DNA from: Scolanthus callimorphus
Lineage: Eukaryota; Cnidaria; Anthozoa; Actiniaria; Edwardsiidae
Assembly: GCA_033964015.1 (NCBI GenBank)
Contig: CM066918.1
Span: 25,193,387 to 25,257,386 of the forward strand
Direction: 5' to 3'
DNA: 64,000 nucleotides
The position numbers were made by a program, and so were the translations under genes. Shown here one piece after another: positions 30,401-36,859 of the stretch (position 1 is its first letter; every line of letters begins with the position of its first letter). The notes below the pieces were generated by a model. That model did no database searches, had not been told where the DNA came from, and was given only the letters and a program-made list of their open reading frames with translations.

Positions 30401-31979
30401 TCATTAACTTTACCCTGGAATTTCCACGGGGTATTCATTTGCAACTGTGGGATTTCCACAGGCCCACAAGAGAATGAGGAATTTCCACAGGGGTTCTTCA
30501 AATTTCCACAAAGGTTGTACAGGAGTCTGGAATTTTCACAGGGCTAGAGCATTTTTTGAAAATTTGGATTTTTTTTAAACAGCTCAATACACGCTCGCAA
30601 TATTTATCCCAATTTACAACACGATCAAAAATTATATTACTGCGGCTTCTCCGTCCAAGACAAACACGTCGATTGGCTTATTTTGTTATCATTGCGTTGG
30701 GTTCTAGAAGCATATCACAGGCATAGAAACAATGTCTCCAACAATTTTGAATCGAAGTCTACATTTTTTGTAATTTGCATAGCAATATTTTCTTGCGTTA
30801 CCGGGGTAGCTTAAACACGCTGCAGCTGACATTCTACCAAATACTGTTCATTGACTTGCGCTACATGGCCTGTATTCAAATTGTTGTTTTGAATAAAAAT
30901 TACAATTCCTCGTCTCTAGGTACTACAGATTAACAGAGCTATTCGTTTCATTAAATTGGTGTCTCGTCCCGCAATGACGCATTTACAGGTGTCAAAATGA
31001 GATGCATGTGAGATTACCTATAGGAGTCTCTTCCCAAACAGCAAACCCTTGCAACACTTTCTCATTTTTGAAGATGAATCCTGGTAACGTCAAATATTGA
31101 GGTTAGGGTGTAGATTAAGGGTTGAGCTAGAGCAGATTTCGTATGACTGTGAAAAGTACCGTGACACGGCGCGGTACTGTCGCGGTGGCGGTACCGAATC
31201 TAGCCTGTCGGTCGCGGCACGGTACAAATCTTTCGCGGCACTTTCCACAGTCATACGAAATCTGCTCTATTTGCAAAGAAAAGGGTGGAATTAAGGAAAT
31301 AAAAATAACTAACCACCCCCCACCCCTACTCCCCAAATAATTTGGATAGCTGTCCATGCCCCCTGATAACATTGATGGTTACCAACAAAATAAAAAAAAC
31401 TGACATTTTCCAAATCATTATTATCCCAAGTGAGCGCGGGTTGGGCCTTTTTTGCCGTTTCAGTTCAAGAATATTTAAGAAGATAACTCTTGCATATTTA
31501 ATGAGTGTTAAGACTCTTGTGGAGAATCAAGTTTGGAAGTCAAAATGCGAAATCAAAGTTTGCATATAAACAATTTAAAAGTCTATGAAGTTCAGCATCT
31601 AAATAATAATTCGGGATGTTTTGCTTTAGAAATTCTCCGGTTAAGAATATAAAAAAAAACAGGAGTAAGATGTTATGTAGGTAAGAGAATTCACAAACTA
31701 CAGGAATTTATCCTTGCGTAGAGAACTATCATAAATAAATGAAGTAAATGACGACTTCGAGGGATAAATAAGCATGCTTCACTTTGATTGCAATTGTATA
31801 AATTGAAATGAAAGTTTTATGCGACTTCTTATATTTCTTGACTATGCATACATGCTTGAAAAGCTAGCAATGAAAATGAACTTACCGTTAACTTGATAAT
31901 GGATACTTCCAATATTCGAGCAAAAGCAATACAAAAAAAATAAAAATCCGTTTTGAATTTTCAACATTGTAACGTCCAT
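199..31979 (-). CDS. Giant multi-EC cadherin, 5' part (43 exons, runs off left edge)
   Basis: A calcium-dependent adhesion protein of the large Fat/Dachsous/CDH23 kind: extracellular, secretory pathway, probably a single-pass membrane protein whose membrane segment is outside the window. I joined 43 exons using GT-AG sites. Their lengths sum to 6156 bases from ATG 31967, a multiple of three, and every phase matches its neighbour, giving about 2050 residues. After a signal peptide come 19 complete EC repeats, each with the usual order: DxD/DxE loop, F-x-I-x-x-x-(S/T)-G-x-(I/V), LDRE or LDYE, A-x-D-x-G, then DxNDNxPxF. Interdomain motifs fall in exons 4, 7, 10, 12, 14, 18, 21, 23, 25, 27-29, 31, 33, 35, 38, 40, 42 and 43. 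Three linkers depart from consensus: EC2 (DADDLPARF), EC7 (an extra residue, DNVNDN) and EC9 (DKNVNKP). The family is certain; the orthologue is not, because the diagnostic C-terminal half (EGF/LamG, tail) is missing. Confidence 0.93.
908..1145 (-). CDS. Cadherin exon 42: EC18/EC19 linker and EC19 loop
   Basis: Encodes VRDINDNPPVF, TATDADSGDNAKILYQI and FIIE. Phase 0 to phase 1. Confidence 0.9.
1468..1853. repeat. Fold-back element with CCAAAATGGCCG ends
   Basis: AATAGACCTTTTTCCAAAATG at the left is inverted at the right (CCATTTTGGAAAAAGGTCTA). 386 bases, no recognisable coding content. Cadherin intron 41. Confidence 0.7.
2132..2232 (-). CDS. Cadherin exon 41: EC18 core
   Basis: Encodes FEVNLDSGVITV and LDYE. 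Acceptor TTTTGCAG, donor GTAAGT. Confidence 0.87.
2740..3080. repeat. Dispersed repeat with GTGTAATACGG motifs
   Basis: Inverted arms CTCCGGTGTAATAACC (2781-2796) and GGTTATTACACCGGAG (2894-2909), then ACACGG and GTGTAATACGGCT blocks. A related copy lies at 46310-46500 near the CUB gene's 3' exons. Confidence 0.55.
3171..3345 (-). CDS. Cadherin exon 40: EC17/EC18 linker and EC18 loop
   Basis: Encodes IDDINDNAPAF and AHDRDWGSNAAVRYTL. Leaves in phase 1. Confidence 0.9.
3672..3816. repeat. MITE family A, full copy
   Basis: About 145 bases with inverted ends (AGATTTCGTATGACTGTG / CACAGTCATACGAAATCT) around a CCGCGACC-rich centre. In cadherin intron 39, close to exon 39. Confidence 0.75.
3874..4008 (-). 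CDS. Cadherin exon 39: EC17 core
   Basis: Encodes GMIISNELLDRE and VEATDNGEPSLSS. Phase 0-0. Confidence 0.88.
4395..4607 (-). CDS. Cadherin exon 38: EC16/EC17 linker and EC17 loop
   Basis: Encodes VLDINDNPPRF, ASDLDDGRNKEIHYGI and FNINNDT. Phase 0-0, donor GTAAGC. The downstream open frame to 4080 is intronic. Confidence 0.9.
5189..5313 (-). CDS. Cadherin exon 37: EC16 core
   Basis: Encodes FFISTSGDIYTS, GLDRE and VIARDSGNLM. Phase 1 to phase 0, donor GTAGGT. Confidence 0.88.
5702..5820. repeat. Near-perfect hairpin around AATACCGAGGGC
   Basis: Arms of about 49 bases (5711-5759 and 5763-5811) separated by a few bases. The GAGGTATTTA(A/T) motif occurs four times. A likely MITE or cruciform in cadherin intron 36. 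Confidence 0.75.
7064..7206. repeat. Imperfect inverted repeat
   Basis: GGGGCTTTATTTGTCTAATTAG is mirrored by CTAATTATTCAATAATAGCC; inner GCGCCGGGTCATTTATGA/CATAAAGACCCGCGCATTTA arms. Cadherin intron 36. Confidence 0.6.
7354..7441 (-). CDS. Cadherin exon 36: EC16 calcium loop
   Basis: Encodes VQAHDRDQGVNAQISYIL. Donor is the weaker GTTCGT, chosen because it alone keeps the frame into exon 37. Confidence 0.83.
7996..8112 (-). CDS. Cadherin exon 35: EC15/EC16 linker
   Basis: Encodes VEATDG and VIDTNDNPPVF. Phase 0-0, acceptor CTTCTCACAG. Confidence 0.9.
8160..8290. repeat. GTCATT/GTCACT simple repeat
   Basis: Irregular GTCATTGTCACT repetition. The same composition resumes at 9765-9890, on the far side of the TTAA element. 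Confidence 0.7.
8302..9760. mobile_element. Non-autonomous DNA transposon flanked by TTAA
   Basis: Terminal inverted repeats sharing GAGGCTGTGTCACG, each directly next to TTAA (8298-8301 and 9761-9764), as left by piggyBac-type insertion. About 1.46 kb, no recognisable transposase. It splits a GTCATT/GTCACT-rich simple repeat now found on both sides. In cadherin intron 34. Confidence 0.6.
9962..10114 (-). CDS. Cadherin exon 34: EC15 core
   Basis: Encodes ISYSI at the start and TPLDRE near the end, with FNITTEE between. An insertion lengthens the region before LDRE. Phase 0-0. Confidence 0.85.
10283..10328. repeat. Two adjacent perfect palindromes
   Basis: A 24-base palindrome centred on GCATGC is directly followed by a 22-base palindrome centred on GCTAGC; both use AAGAATCA(G). 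Cadherin intron 33. Confidence 0.8.
10454..10604. repeat. Inverted-repeat element around TTTGTGATTTCCAG
   Basis: TTTTTGTGATTTCCAGAATAA and TTCTGGAAATCACAAAAACC form the arms, with CGAGACAGG/GCCTCG palindromes inside. Related ends (CAATTATTGGATGAGGTT) recur at 43190-43317 and 43587. Confidence 0.6.
10681..10827 (-). CDS. Cadherin exon 33: EC14/EC15 linker
   Basis: Encodes VDDANDMPPVF and VTDKDIGNNAL. Phase 0-0, donor GTGAGT. Confidence 0.88.
11293..11400 (-). CDS. Cadherin exon 32: EC14 core
   Basis: Encodes GEISTWRSFDRE and ITASDHGQPA. Phase 0-0, donor GTAAGT. Confidence 0.87.
11749..12005. repeat. MITE family A-like copy, longer centre
   Basis: Ends AGAGCAGATTTCACATGACTGTC and its inverse; the centre contains ATTGGCTA/TAGCCAAT motifs. 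A 257-base variant of the family in cadherin intron 31. Confidence 0.65.
12227..12497 (-). CDS. Cadherin exon 31: EC13/EC14 linker and EC14 loop
   Basis: Encodes ATDGGNPAL, ITDENDNNPVF and FAINNVT. The EC14 calcium loop is ATEKDEEGGGQIVF, so the usual second aspartate is altered. Donor GTAAGT. Confidence 0.9.
12645..12801 (-). CDS. Cadherin exon 30: EC13 loop and core
   Basis: Encodes AEDRDESSNAEVTF, FSIDSFGAVS and GPLDRE. Its 5' end and acceptor are duplicated about 110 bases upstream at 12871-12957. Phase 1 to phase 2. Confidence 0.88.
12871..12957 (-). repeat. Partial duplicate of cadherin exon 30 start
   Basis: Matches 12764-12842, covering the exon 30 acceptor and its first about 37 bases. 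The copy reads SLLYVLSAEC then TGA in the same phase. Confidence 0.75.
13180..13416 (-). CDS. Cadherin exon 29: EC12 core and linker
   Basis: Encodes LPLDRE, VTDINDSPPNI and the next first strand ending ENIPPG. Phase 1-1. Confidence 0.9.
13915..14187 (-). CDS. Cadherin exon 28: EC11 core, linker, EC12 loop
   Basis: Encodes GSLDRE, ARDRG, VEDVNDNAPVF and ARDRDQGTNAEVDYLI. At 273 bases the largest cadherin exon here. Phase 1-1. Confidence 0.92.
14205..14345. repeat. Tandem duplication of a 70-base unit
   Basis: Two adjacent units sharing ATTAAGAGCTTGCATCTCG, CAAAATGCAG and CTGAGTCC, next to exon 28. An inverted pair (AGTAGTATAG / CTATACTACT) follows at 14414-14530. Confidence 0.65.
14549..14749 (-). 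CDS. Cadherin exon 27: EC10/EC11 linker and EC11 loop
   Basis: Encodes VEDANDHAPEF, AHDEDIHHNADIRYTL and FSINETT. Phase 1-1. Confidence 0.9.
15226..15421 (-). CDS. Cadherin exon 26: EC10 loop and core
   Basis: Encodes VKDNDNGVNSRLRYLL, FIVDRFSGVV and LDRE. The donor is either GTAATG (used here) or a GTTATG nine bases upstream; both keep phase 1, so about three residues at the 3' end are uncertain. Confidence 0.82.
15858..15997 (-). CDS. Cadherin exon 25: EC9/EC10 linker (degenerate)
   Basis: Encodes INVRDKNVNKPVC in place of DxNDNxPxF, the most degenerate linker of the series. The first strand of EC10 follows (IRLSENLPPG). Confidence 0.84.
16596..16770 (-). CDS. Cadherin exon 24: EC9 loop and core
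   Basis: Encodes SIDADVGSNGKISYSI and FSINQTTGRITV. The LDRE position has drifted to LGHQN. Donor GTAAGA in phase 1. Confidence 0.88.
17078..17152 (+). tRNA. tRNA-like sequence (pseudo-tRNA or tRNA-derived SINE head)
   Basis: A 7-bp acceptor stem (TGTCTCG with CGGGACA), a three-pair D-stem, a 5-bp anticodon stem (TCTGG/CCAGA) and a TGGGTTCGATTCCCA T-arm with an intact B box, followed by TTTTT. The anticodon loop has 8 bases (CCATGAAT) and one extra base separates the T-stem and acceptor stem, so a functional tRNA is doubtful. It lies in cadherin intron 23. Confidence 0.45.
17361..17605 (-). CDS. Cadherin exon 23: EC8 core and EC8/EC9 linker
   Basis: Encodes FSVDETEGIL, GTLDRE and LLDVNDNDPRF plus the first strand of EC9. 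Phase 1 to phase 0. Confidence 0.9.
18133..18250 (-). CDS. Cadherin exon 22: EC8 loop with a CPAC insert
   Basis: Encodes ATDPDADVASCPACGDLRY. The loop between DxD and the following strand contains a CxxC pair, which is unusual for an EC repeat and may form a small disulfide. Confidence 0.85.
18340..18427 (-). CDS. Cadherin exon 21: EC7/EC8 linker with extra residue
   Basis: Encodes WEDNVNDNSPVF. One residue more than the DxNDNxP consensus separates the acidic residue from NDN. Phase 2 to phase 0. Confidence 0.86.
18685..18806 (-). CDS. Cadherin exon 20: EC7 core
   Basis: Encodes FAVNSTSGEVYV, LDFE and ARDSGTPSLT. Donor GTAAGC in phase 2. Confidence 0.88.
18883..19010 (-). CDS. Cadherin exon 19: EC7 calcium loop
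   Basis: Encodes HILENASVGDIVV, then CADVDAEENGIVTYKM. The cysteine before ADVD could pair with the one just after the EC6 linker in exon 18; that pairing is inference. Confidence 0.86.
19094..19145 (-). CDS. Cadherin exon 18: EC6/EC7 linker
   Basis: Encodes VTISILDANDNAPACIP. A cysteine follows the linker. Phase 0 to phase 1. Confidence 0.85.
19223..19270 (-). CDS. Cadherin exon 17: 48-base EC6 micro-exon
   Basis: Encodes VAIEPNRSSSLNATIV, the strand before the EC6 calcium linker. Phase 0-0; good acceptor TTTCTTGTAG and donor GTAAGT. Confidence 0.82.
19692..19779 (-). CDS. Cadherin exon 16: EC6 core
   Basis: Encodes GHILVNGPLDRE and ARDRGDE. The acceptor was chosen at the pyrimidine-rich TTCCTTCAACTAG because only this site restores the frame from exon 15 and gives F-S-G-H-I-L. 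The upstream open stretch merges into a LINE relic and is intronic. Confidence 0.85.
19849..20060 (-). mobile_element. LINE C-terminal fragment
   Basis: Reads MGHVCQLENSALQKQVLF, KKTWSNVESLLGID and ARRTLMNEAELNRLL, matching the GHV-x-R-x-x-x-x-x-x-P-K-Q-x-L-F and R-P-x-K-x-W tail of jockey/RTE-like LINEs. It lies in cadherin intron 15, directly against exon 16. Confidence 0.65.
20271..20362 (-). CDS. Cadherin exon 15: EC6 calcium loop
   Basis: Encodes AMDEDNNLNGQLWYSF and FTINKF. Acceptor TTTTTCAAAG, donor GTAAGT in phase 2. Confidence 0.87.
20699..20828 (-). CDS. Cadherin exon 14: EC5/EC6 linker
   Basis: Encodes LDDNDNYPVF and the first strand of EC6. Phase 2 to phase 0. Confidence 0.88.
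21090..21240. repeat. Dispersed repeat with ACCAGAGATCGAT core
   Basis: CTATTATAGCGCTGTTCGCG to GTGAATAGCGCTATA with inverted ends. A diverged copy at 40720-40870 shares CCAACCAGAGATCGAT and ATTAGAATGGCAATG. Confidence 0.6.
21570..21772 (-). CDS. Cadherin exon 13: most of EC5
   Basis: Encodes ASDADWGTNAVISYSL, FRINSSSGSITT, LNRE and VIATDG in one exon. Leaves in phase 2 through donor GTACAG. Confidence 0.9.
22010..22210. repeat. CCACCCTGGAA degenerate minisatellite
   Basis: Six or more copies of (C)CCACCCTGGAA(TT) with variable spacers in cadherin intron 12. The 30325 array uses a related CCCTGGAATTTCC unit. Confidence 0.75.
22270..22465. repeat. MITE family B, complete
   Basis: Inverted ends TAGACCTCCTCGGCTTGGGC / GCCCAAGCCGAGGAGGTCTA, with inner CCATTTCAGATCACGTGGCA arms. 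196 bases, in cadherin intron 12. Confidence 0.8.
22671..22829 (-). CDS. Cadherin exon 12: EC4/EC5 linker
   Basis: Encodes IADENDNDPVF and the first strands of EC5. Phase 0-0, acceptor ATGTTAG. Confidence 0.9.
23223..23351 (-). CDS. Cadherin exon 11: EC4 core
   Basis: Encodes FAIDARSGIITV and GTLDRE. Phase 0-0. The long intron above it (23352-25228) holds a tandem duplication described separately. Confidence 0.88.
23880..24600. repeat. Tandem direct duplication, about 360-base units
   Basis: The two units share TTGGAAAAGATTCACC, GCGAGGGACAAAGC, AACTAAAAAAGAACTC, AGCCGAAAGCACCATAG and CCTAAATGGTTCT in order. Cadherin intron 10. Confidence 0.75.
25229..25396 (-). CDS. Cadherin exon 10: EC3/EC4 linker
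   Basis: Encodes VTDANDNTPTF, the next EC first strand, and the start of the EC4 calcium loop (AKDDDK). 168 bases, phase 0-0. Confidence 0.9.
25681..25787 (-). CDS. Cadherin exon 9: EC3 core
   Basis: Encodes LFRINSTTGQITL then GSLDRE, a textbook EC core. Enters in phase 1 and leaves in phase 0. Confidence 0.88.
26148..26226 (-). CDS. Cadherin exon 8: EC3 calcium loop
   Basis: Encodes ADDLDKGIHAPVTYKI. Acceptor TTCTACAG; donor GTGCTA in phase 1, joining exon 9 as an Asp codon. Confidence 0.85.
26588..26707 (-). CDS. Cadherin exon 7: EC2/EC3 linker (degenerate)
   Basis: Encodes VRDADDLPARF where DxNDNxPxF is expected. The first Asn-Asp pair is replaced by Asp-Asp and the second Asn by Leu, so calcium coordination at this junction may be weakened. 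Phase 0-0. Confidence 0.85.
27205..27306 (-). CDS. Cadherin exon 6: EC2 core
   Basis: Encodes NGTFEIGYNTGDV and LDYE, corresponding to F-x-I...TG-x-V and LDRE. Phase 0-0, acceptor TTTTTTCCAG. Confidence 0.86.
27453..27551 (-). CDS. Cadherin exon 5: EC2 calcium loop
   Basis: Encodes AEDEDIDLNGRVTYYI, the typical DxD...NG...V-x-Y block of an EC repeat. Donor GTAAGT, phase 0-0. Confidence 0.88.
28321..28410 (-). CDS. Cadherin exon 4: EC1/EC2 linker
   Basis: Encodes DINDHTPHF at the EC1/EC2 boundary and the first strand of EC2, ending VNITE. Clean acceptor (TTTTCAG) and donor (GTATGC), phase 0-0. Confidence 0.88.
28540..28720. repeat. ATC/CAT-rich simple repeat
   Basis: Irregular ATCATC and CACCATC runs, open on both strands only because the repeat lacks stops. 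Confidence 0.7.
29050..29395. repeat. TTCAAC/GTTGAA motif array
   Basis: After (CAT)n(CAG)n, about 300 bases are filled with TTCAAC, GTTGAA, CATTCAAC and CAACATTTGTTGAA in both orientations. Such dense subterminal hexamers suggest a non-autonomous DNA element. Cadherin intron 3. Confidence 0.65.
29521..29580 (-). CDS. Cadherin exon 3: EC1 strand segment
   Basis: Only 60 bases, phase 0 at both ends, encoding VIGRKVNFKVVAYEEGGYKK. It supplies the strand between LDRE and the EC1 calcium linker. The A-x-D-x-G position reads AYEEGG, a slight departure from consensus. Confidence 0.8.
29877..30007 (-). CDS. Cadherin exon 2: first half of EC1
   Basis: Acceptor TTTCTAAAG and donor GTATGT. Encodes the EC1 core with FGINATSGTIFV followed by LDRE. 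Several N-glycosylation sequons (NVT, NAT) mark it as extracellular. This is the membrane-distal repeat. Confidence 0.88.
30325..30546. repeat. CCTGGAATTTCCACAGGG minisatellite
   Basis: Seven or so degenerate copies of a partly palindromic unit; cadherin intron 1. Confidence 0.75.
31128..31270. repeat. MITE family A, full copy
   Basis: TAGAGCAGATTTCGTATGAC at one end and its inverse at the other, with a GC-rich centre containing several GGTAC motifs. In cadherin intron 1. Confidence 0.75.
31886..31979 (-). CDS. Cadherin exon 1: start codon and signal peptide
   Basis: Two in-frame ATGs, at 31979 and 31967, follow an in-frame TAA. The second gives the cleaner signal peptide: MLKIQNG, then the hydrophobic core FLFFLYCFC. 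Donor GTAAGT follows in phase 1 and joins exon 2 as a glycine codon. A TATA-like tract lies near 32083-32095, but I have no proof it is the promoter. Confidence 0.85.
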
Positions 31980-34900
31980 GAACTGGAGTCCTCTGTTTGT
32001 GCAATTATCTATACGCAAGTTAGCATACGCAGTAAATATATCCCGTTATATCCCGTACATTGGAATAAAAGTCGAGGTTTCTATTGTATATATACGAATG
32101 AATCAGAATAACGGCATACTTGAAAAAAAAACTATTCGACAACCTTCTGCTGTTTCGTGACGTTGGTATTGAAAGTGGGTAAAATCAGGATAGTTTTGGT
32201 TGTTGAAGCATCTTGGTGACATTAATGGTGATCTCTTGAAGAGAATGGTTTAGACCGGAATTCAAATAACCAAGTAAATATTAATAAGTTCTTCAATTGA
32301 AGACAATGGTTGTCTTGGAAATACTGAAAACCTTTTTCCACATTATCTGTCACCCGTGGCGAAGCAAGTGTCTTTTAAAAGCTACTTCCTATGTGCGATT
32401 GAAATTCAAATTGTTAAAGTGCCCGTGTCAGCCACTCCTTTGTTATTGTTTTCGTTCGATATTAGAAGACGAATTACCTGTAGAAATATCTAAATCGACA
32501 TCTAAAAACAAAGTTTCCAATTTGATTTACCAAATTCCATCAAAAAAATTGCTCTATATTCTCTAAATCAGCCGATGGAAATGGATGCTTTCTCCGACTT
32601 CGTATGTTGCTATGCTGTCAAAATGGCGGCTCTTTAATGTATGTTCCCTACGCTACACGACCAGCTGCTTTCTCGCTCTCAAATTAGCCAATCAGAACGA
32701 TTTTTGTTGCATCGCAAAGCGTTCCAAACGGATTCTAAACATTCTTCCATCAATTGGGCATTAAGACTTTTTCATCTACTCAGAAAAGCTTGCCTTATGT
32801 CATACGTAACAAATCTGGTACGATGATAAAATCAAAAATTTGCTTCACAAAACTGCGAAAATTCGGGTATTTCTCGCTGGACCTGGAACGTTTCGTTTTG
32901 ACCAACAATCCTTTGGGCACCTTGAAGTGAGATCAGCTGATTGATCTAAAAAAATAACCAGAAAGATTCAGTCTACTAAAGTGCAGTCTAAACAAATCAT
33001 GCACCTTAGACTACTTTAGCTTAAATAATTTACTGATCAGTCACACAGAAGCCATTTTCGCGAACTTTAATATCGCGAAATCTGATACCCTCCTATATAC
33101 ATATTGATGTAAATATGTATTATAGAATCGCAAAGAACATCTTAAGGATAATGTCTTGTGTTGTTTCAGAGGGCGAGCTCACTGGCTGCATATTCCGCCA
33201 CTCCAAGCCCACTTTTTCCAGTAGTATTATTCGTGTTAACTGGAGAGCTATGGCGTTCGAGCTATTGGTGGAGATATTTGTTGCGAAAGGTGTCCTAGAG
33301 AGCGAGTTCAATATTCCAGTAGAATTATCCGTTACGTTATCGACGACGTCATGCCTCGTATATATCGGGACTCCCCGCGCCGAAGGCGCGGAGTGGAGCC
33401 TCATACGTATCATTGAACGTCGCATGAGAAAGCAACCCATCCAAGCCGAAATGGAACGTTCAGCGGTATGCGAAAACATCGGCGGCTCTTATTTACGCAT
33501 GCGCATTTGCGTGTTGACCCGTGTACGTACACAGCCAATCACAGTCCGTCTTGCTCACACTTCACACTCCACATCCAGCACAGCGCCGCCGCGTTCGGTT
33601 TGGACTCCAAATTGTTGCATTTTGACGCCAAACCCCTCCCCCAAATGTATTGATAAATCACAGAAATTGATCTGGTAAACAGTTAGAGATGCAAGGAGAC
33701 AAAAGGGACTGAACTGATAACAAAATGGGAAATATTTGCTAATTCTATGTTGCTTATGTAGCCCGCGATTATAGAGAGAACAATCTATTTTTTCAACTCA
33801 GTCAATCAATCGGCCATCTACACAAGCGTAAAATTCCAGGTTGGGTAACCATAAATTTCAGGATGATCATTTTAAAATTCACTGAAATGCCAGGCTTGAT
33901 ATCCCAAGCCGGCTCCTCAAAAGGGATGCATTTGTTAGAAGAATAAACCATACAGTAAGAAGTCGGCTGTCTGTGATTGGGTTTCCTGTGAAGACATCGA
34001 TGAAGTCATACCACATGACTAATATATAGATATATCTGACAGTTCCCACCTGTCCATGCCGCCAAGACGGCTTTCCATAAGTTCGGGCAAAGTCCCCATT
34101 GATGGGCTGAGTCAAATATCCAAATATGTTTCCATAAACAAAGTTTTCTTTCTCGAGAAAGTGACTTGTTGCCAAGTTGGTAGTAACCCTGTGTTATTGT
34201 GGGTACATTCCATTTCTGGGTCTATTACATTTGTGGGTAACCCGTTATTACATTTGTGGGTTTATTACATTTGTGGGCAACCTGATATTACATTTGTGGG
34301 TTTATTACATTTGTGGGCCACCTGTTATTACATTTGTGGGTTTATTACATTTGTGGGTAGTTATTACATTTGTGGGCTCTACACCCTCTCAAGGGCGCAC
34401 GCGTGATGATAGCTAACCACTGACCCAAAGTATTACTTTCGAATCCTTTACCAAAGAAACAGAAGGATTCAGAATCCGTCGAATCCGCATTTTTCCCAAA
34501 GAAACGCACCCTCAGCCAATACAAATGGATGCTTTCTTTGACTCGGTATGTTACTAGGATGACAAAATGGCGCCTCAACTGACGCTCTTCAAGACGTCAG
34601 ATCCTTAATTTAGATCTGGGGTCACCAAATCCGATTGCATAAAACTCTAGAAAAAAATAAATCAATCTCATTGACTGCCCAACTCGTTTTGTATATTTTA
34701 CAACCAGCTGTTAAAATCACCGACGGCGAAATACAAAAGCAGTAATTTCTTCCTTTAACAGCATGACGGCGATTTTATAGGAAGCATAAACTGCTTAAAT
34801 TGCCACTAGGCCCAATCAAATTGCAAGGAAGTTGCGTTCGGCCATTTACCGTCTTCAAAGTTCACTTCAATGGTAGCTTTGCCATAATAGCCGTCTGGTA

Positions 34901-35884
34901 ATGCACACAGTGCGCTGAGTAAACACGTCGTAGTTTTGGAAAACAATTAAACCCTCTCTCACATTTGGAGGCATATTATACCGTCACAGATACAAAGATT
35001 TGTGTTTGTTTAAGGAACTAAACGACCCGAAATCTAAATTAGCCCTTGCTTTCTTTATGCGGGACCTCAGGGTACTCAACGTCATCCACTTTAAAGTAAG
35101 TATATTTATGAAATTTGATTTTAGGTATGATTTTTTTAATGTTCAAAAGACATGGCGAGGAAATGCTAATCAGAATTTCTCAATCCGGAAACATAAAGTT
35201 GACTCACTCAAATGTAATTAGTACTTAAATCTATTCCATAGGACAGCAGATCAGTCCTTTCAGGGAAATTTCAGGGACGTTTTCAAACGTTCCACCCTGT
35301 CAAAGACTTGAATTTAAGATTGGATTTTGTAAAAGAAAAACATGTGATACATAGGAGAGTTCCATGCGAACAACAAAGGTAAGCTGACATCTGTAAAGAA
35401 CAGGCTCCATTAAGTCAATATTCAATCGTTAAATCCGCATGCAACCTTTACACTTTGGCTATTCCTCTTTATTTCAAGAGTAAAACACTTTCAAAAATCA
35501 AAGTTCGTAACATAATAATCCGTAAAGTCAACTTTTATTGTATTTCATGATTTCGTCAAGAAGTAGTTCTTCTCGCTCGATTTCTTTTTGCATGAATTTC
35601 CAGCCTGACTCGTAAATATATTAACAGCAATTAGTAAAACTCTGACTATTTCATTTATATTCTCTTTAATCCTACTCCTGTTTTGTATAGCTCGTATGCA
35701 TAGCCCTTTTTATTTTTCCGACATTGAATATTTCTAACCTTCATTGTTTCGCGTCGGGTTTTCCCATCTGAGTTGAACAATGAGTTATTTCAACCCCAAC
35801 TCAAGGATTCGGCACAACGCAATGTTCGCTTTATTTTGTTGTTTTATGGTGATCATTATCCCATACGAGATTTCTGAGTTTTGC

Positions 35885-35921
<37 letters not shown>

Positions 35922-36717
35922 CTGAGTCAATAGCCCATGAGGCCGAAGGACGAGAAGAACTACTTCTACCATGGGAAATTCGCGTATCCCATGGATGTCT
36001 TTCTGCAGAAATTTCCTTTTTCAATATTTCTTAACTGGAACATCCACAAACATTTTTTGCTGCCAGTCTGCATGTGCTTTATTTTTGACTGAAATGTTTC
36101 ATTGTCAGATAGTTTTATGCTTTGTTGAAAAATTACGACTAAGAGTTTCTTAATTTCGAGTTCTGTGTATCATACTCCTGAAGCCATTTTTCGTGGCACA
36201 TAATTCAAGGACCCGACACGGCTACCATATGGTCGCCAATGGCGACAAAAGTTTTAGAGTATATATATTAGTCGCCAAATAGCACCCCATCTTTCAAAGT
36301 TTTGCTGAGATCCACGTTTATGCGGCAACTAAATATTCCTTTTTTGAATTGGATTCAGATTTTTGAATTGGTCTCCAATGGCACCTAGCTAATAAAGGTG
36401 ATGTCGGGCACTGATTTCGGGTACAGCATTCATACAAATGCTGTGTATGGCTCCCTTTAGAGTAGAAGATTCGCTTTTCGCTATGTCTATTCGCCTTGGT
36501 CGCATTGATATTTAGTCCAAGGCGATGACCATCGAGAACGGAAGTGATAAAGGCAATGCATATTTTTAGCTCAATCTGGTTGATATCAGACTGCCAGCAA
36601 GTCTCTACTTAAAATCCAAAAACAGAGGGCGAGAGCATTTCATAGGTTGCGCTTCCCGTGAAATCTGACCATAGTATTCATCACGAAATTAGCTTTCAAC
36701 AGCATTAAGTCGGAAGA
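31980..36717. other. Intergenic region between cadherin start and GPCR
   Basis: No gene is established. It holds the TATTACATTTGTGGG minisatellite, a GCGCCGAAGGCGC hairpin near 33378, an open stretch at 33115-33678 readable on both strands, and two weak minus-strand exon-like stretches (34050-34175 and 34850-34914) described under findings. Otherwise AT-rich sequence without recognisable features. Confidence 0.5.
34215..34380. repeat. TATTACATTTGTGGG minisatellite
   Basis: About eight copies of a 15-17 base unit (TTATTACATTTGTGGGT), some with a CAACCTG or CACCTG spacer. Intergenic. Confidence 0.85.
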
Positions 36718-36802
36718 AAACGATGGCGACCAGATTTCTATTATGGCGACCAGATTTGTATTTTAAGGCGACCAGATTTCTATTATGGCGACCAAACTAT
36801 TT
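36718..36802. repeat. ATGGCGACCAGATTTCTATT tandem repeat
   Basis: Four units of about 20 bases, the last diverging at GACCAAACTATT. Confidence 0.8.
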
Positions 36803-36859
36803 GGCGGCTATTTATTTGATTTTATTCATACTTTTGTATGTTTAAATTACTAAATAGGG

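Noticed and set aside
30245..30547. Plus-strand frame with EFPQG-type repeats
   Set aside because: Translation of the CCTGGAATTTCC minisatellite.
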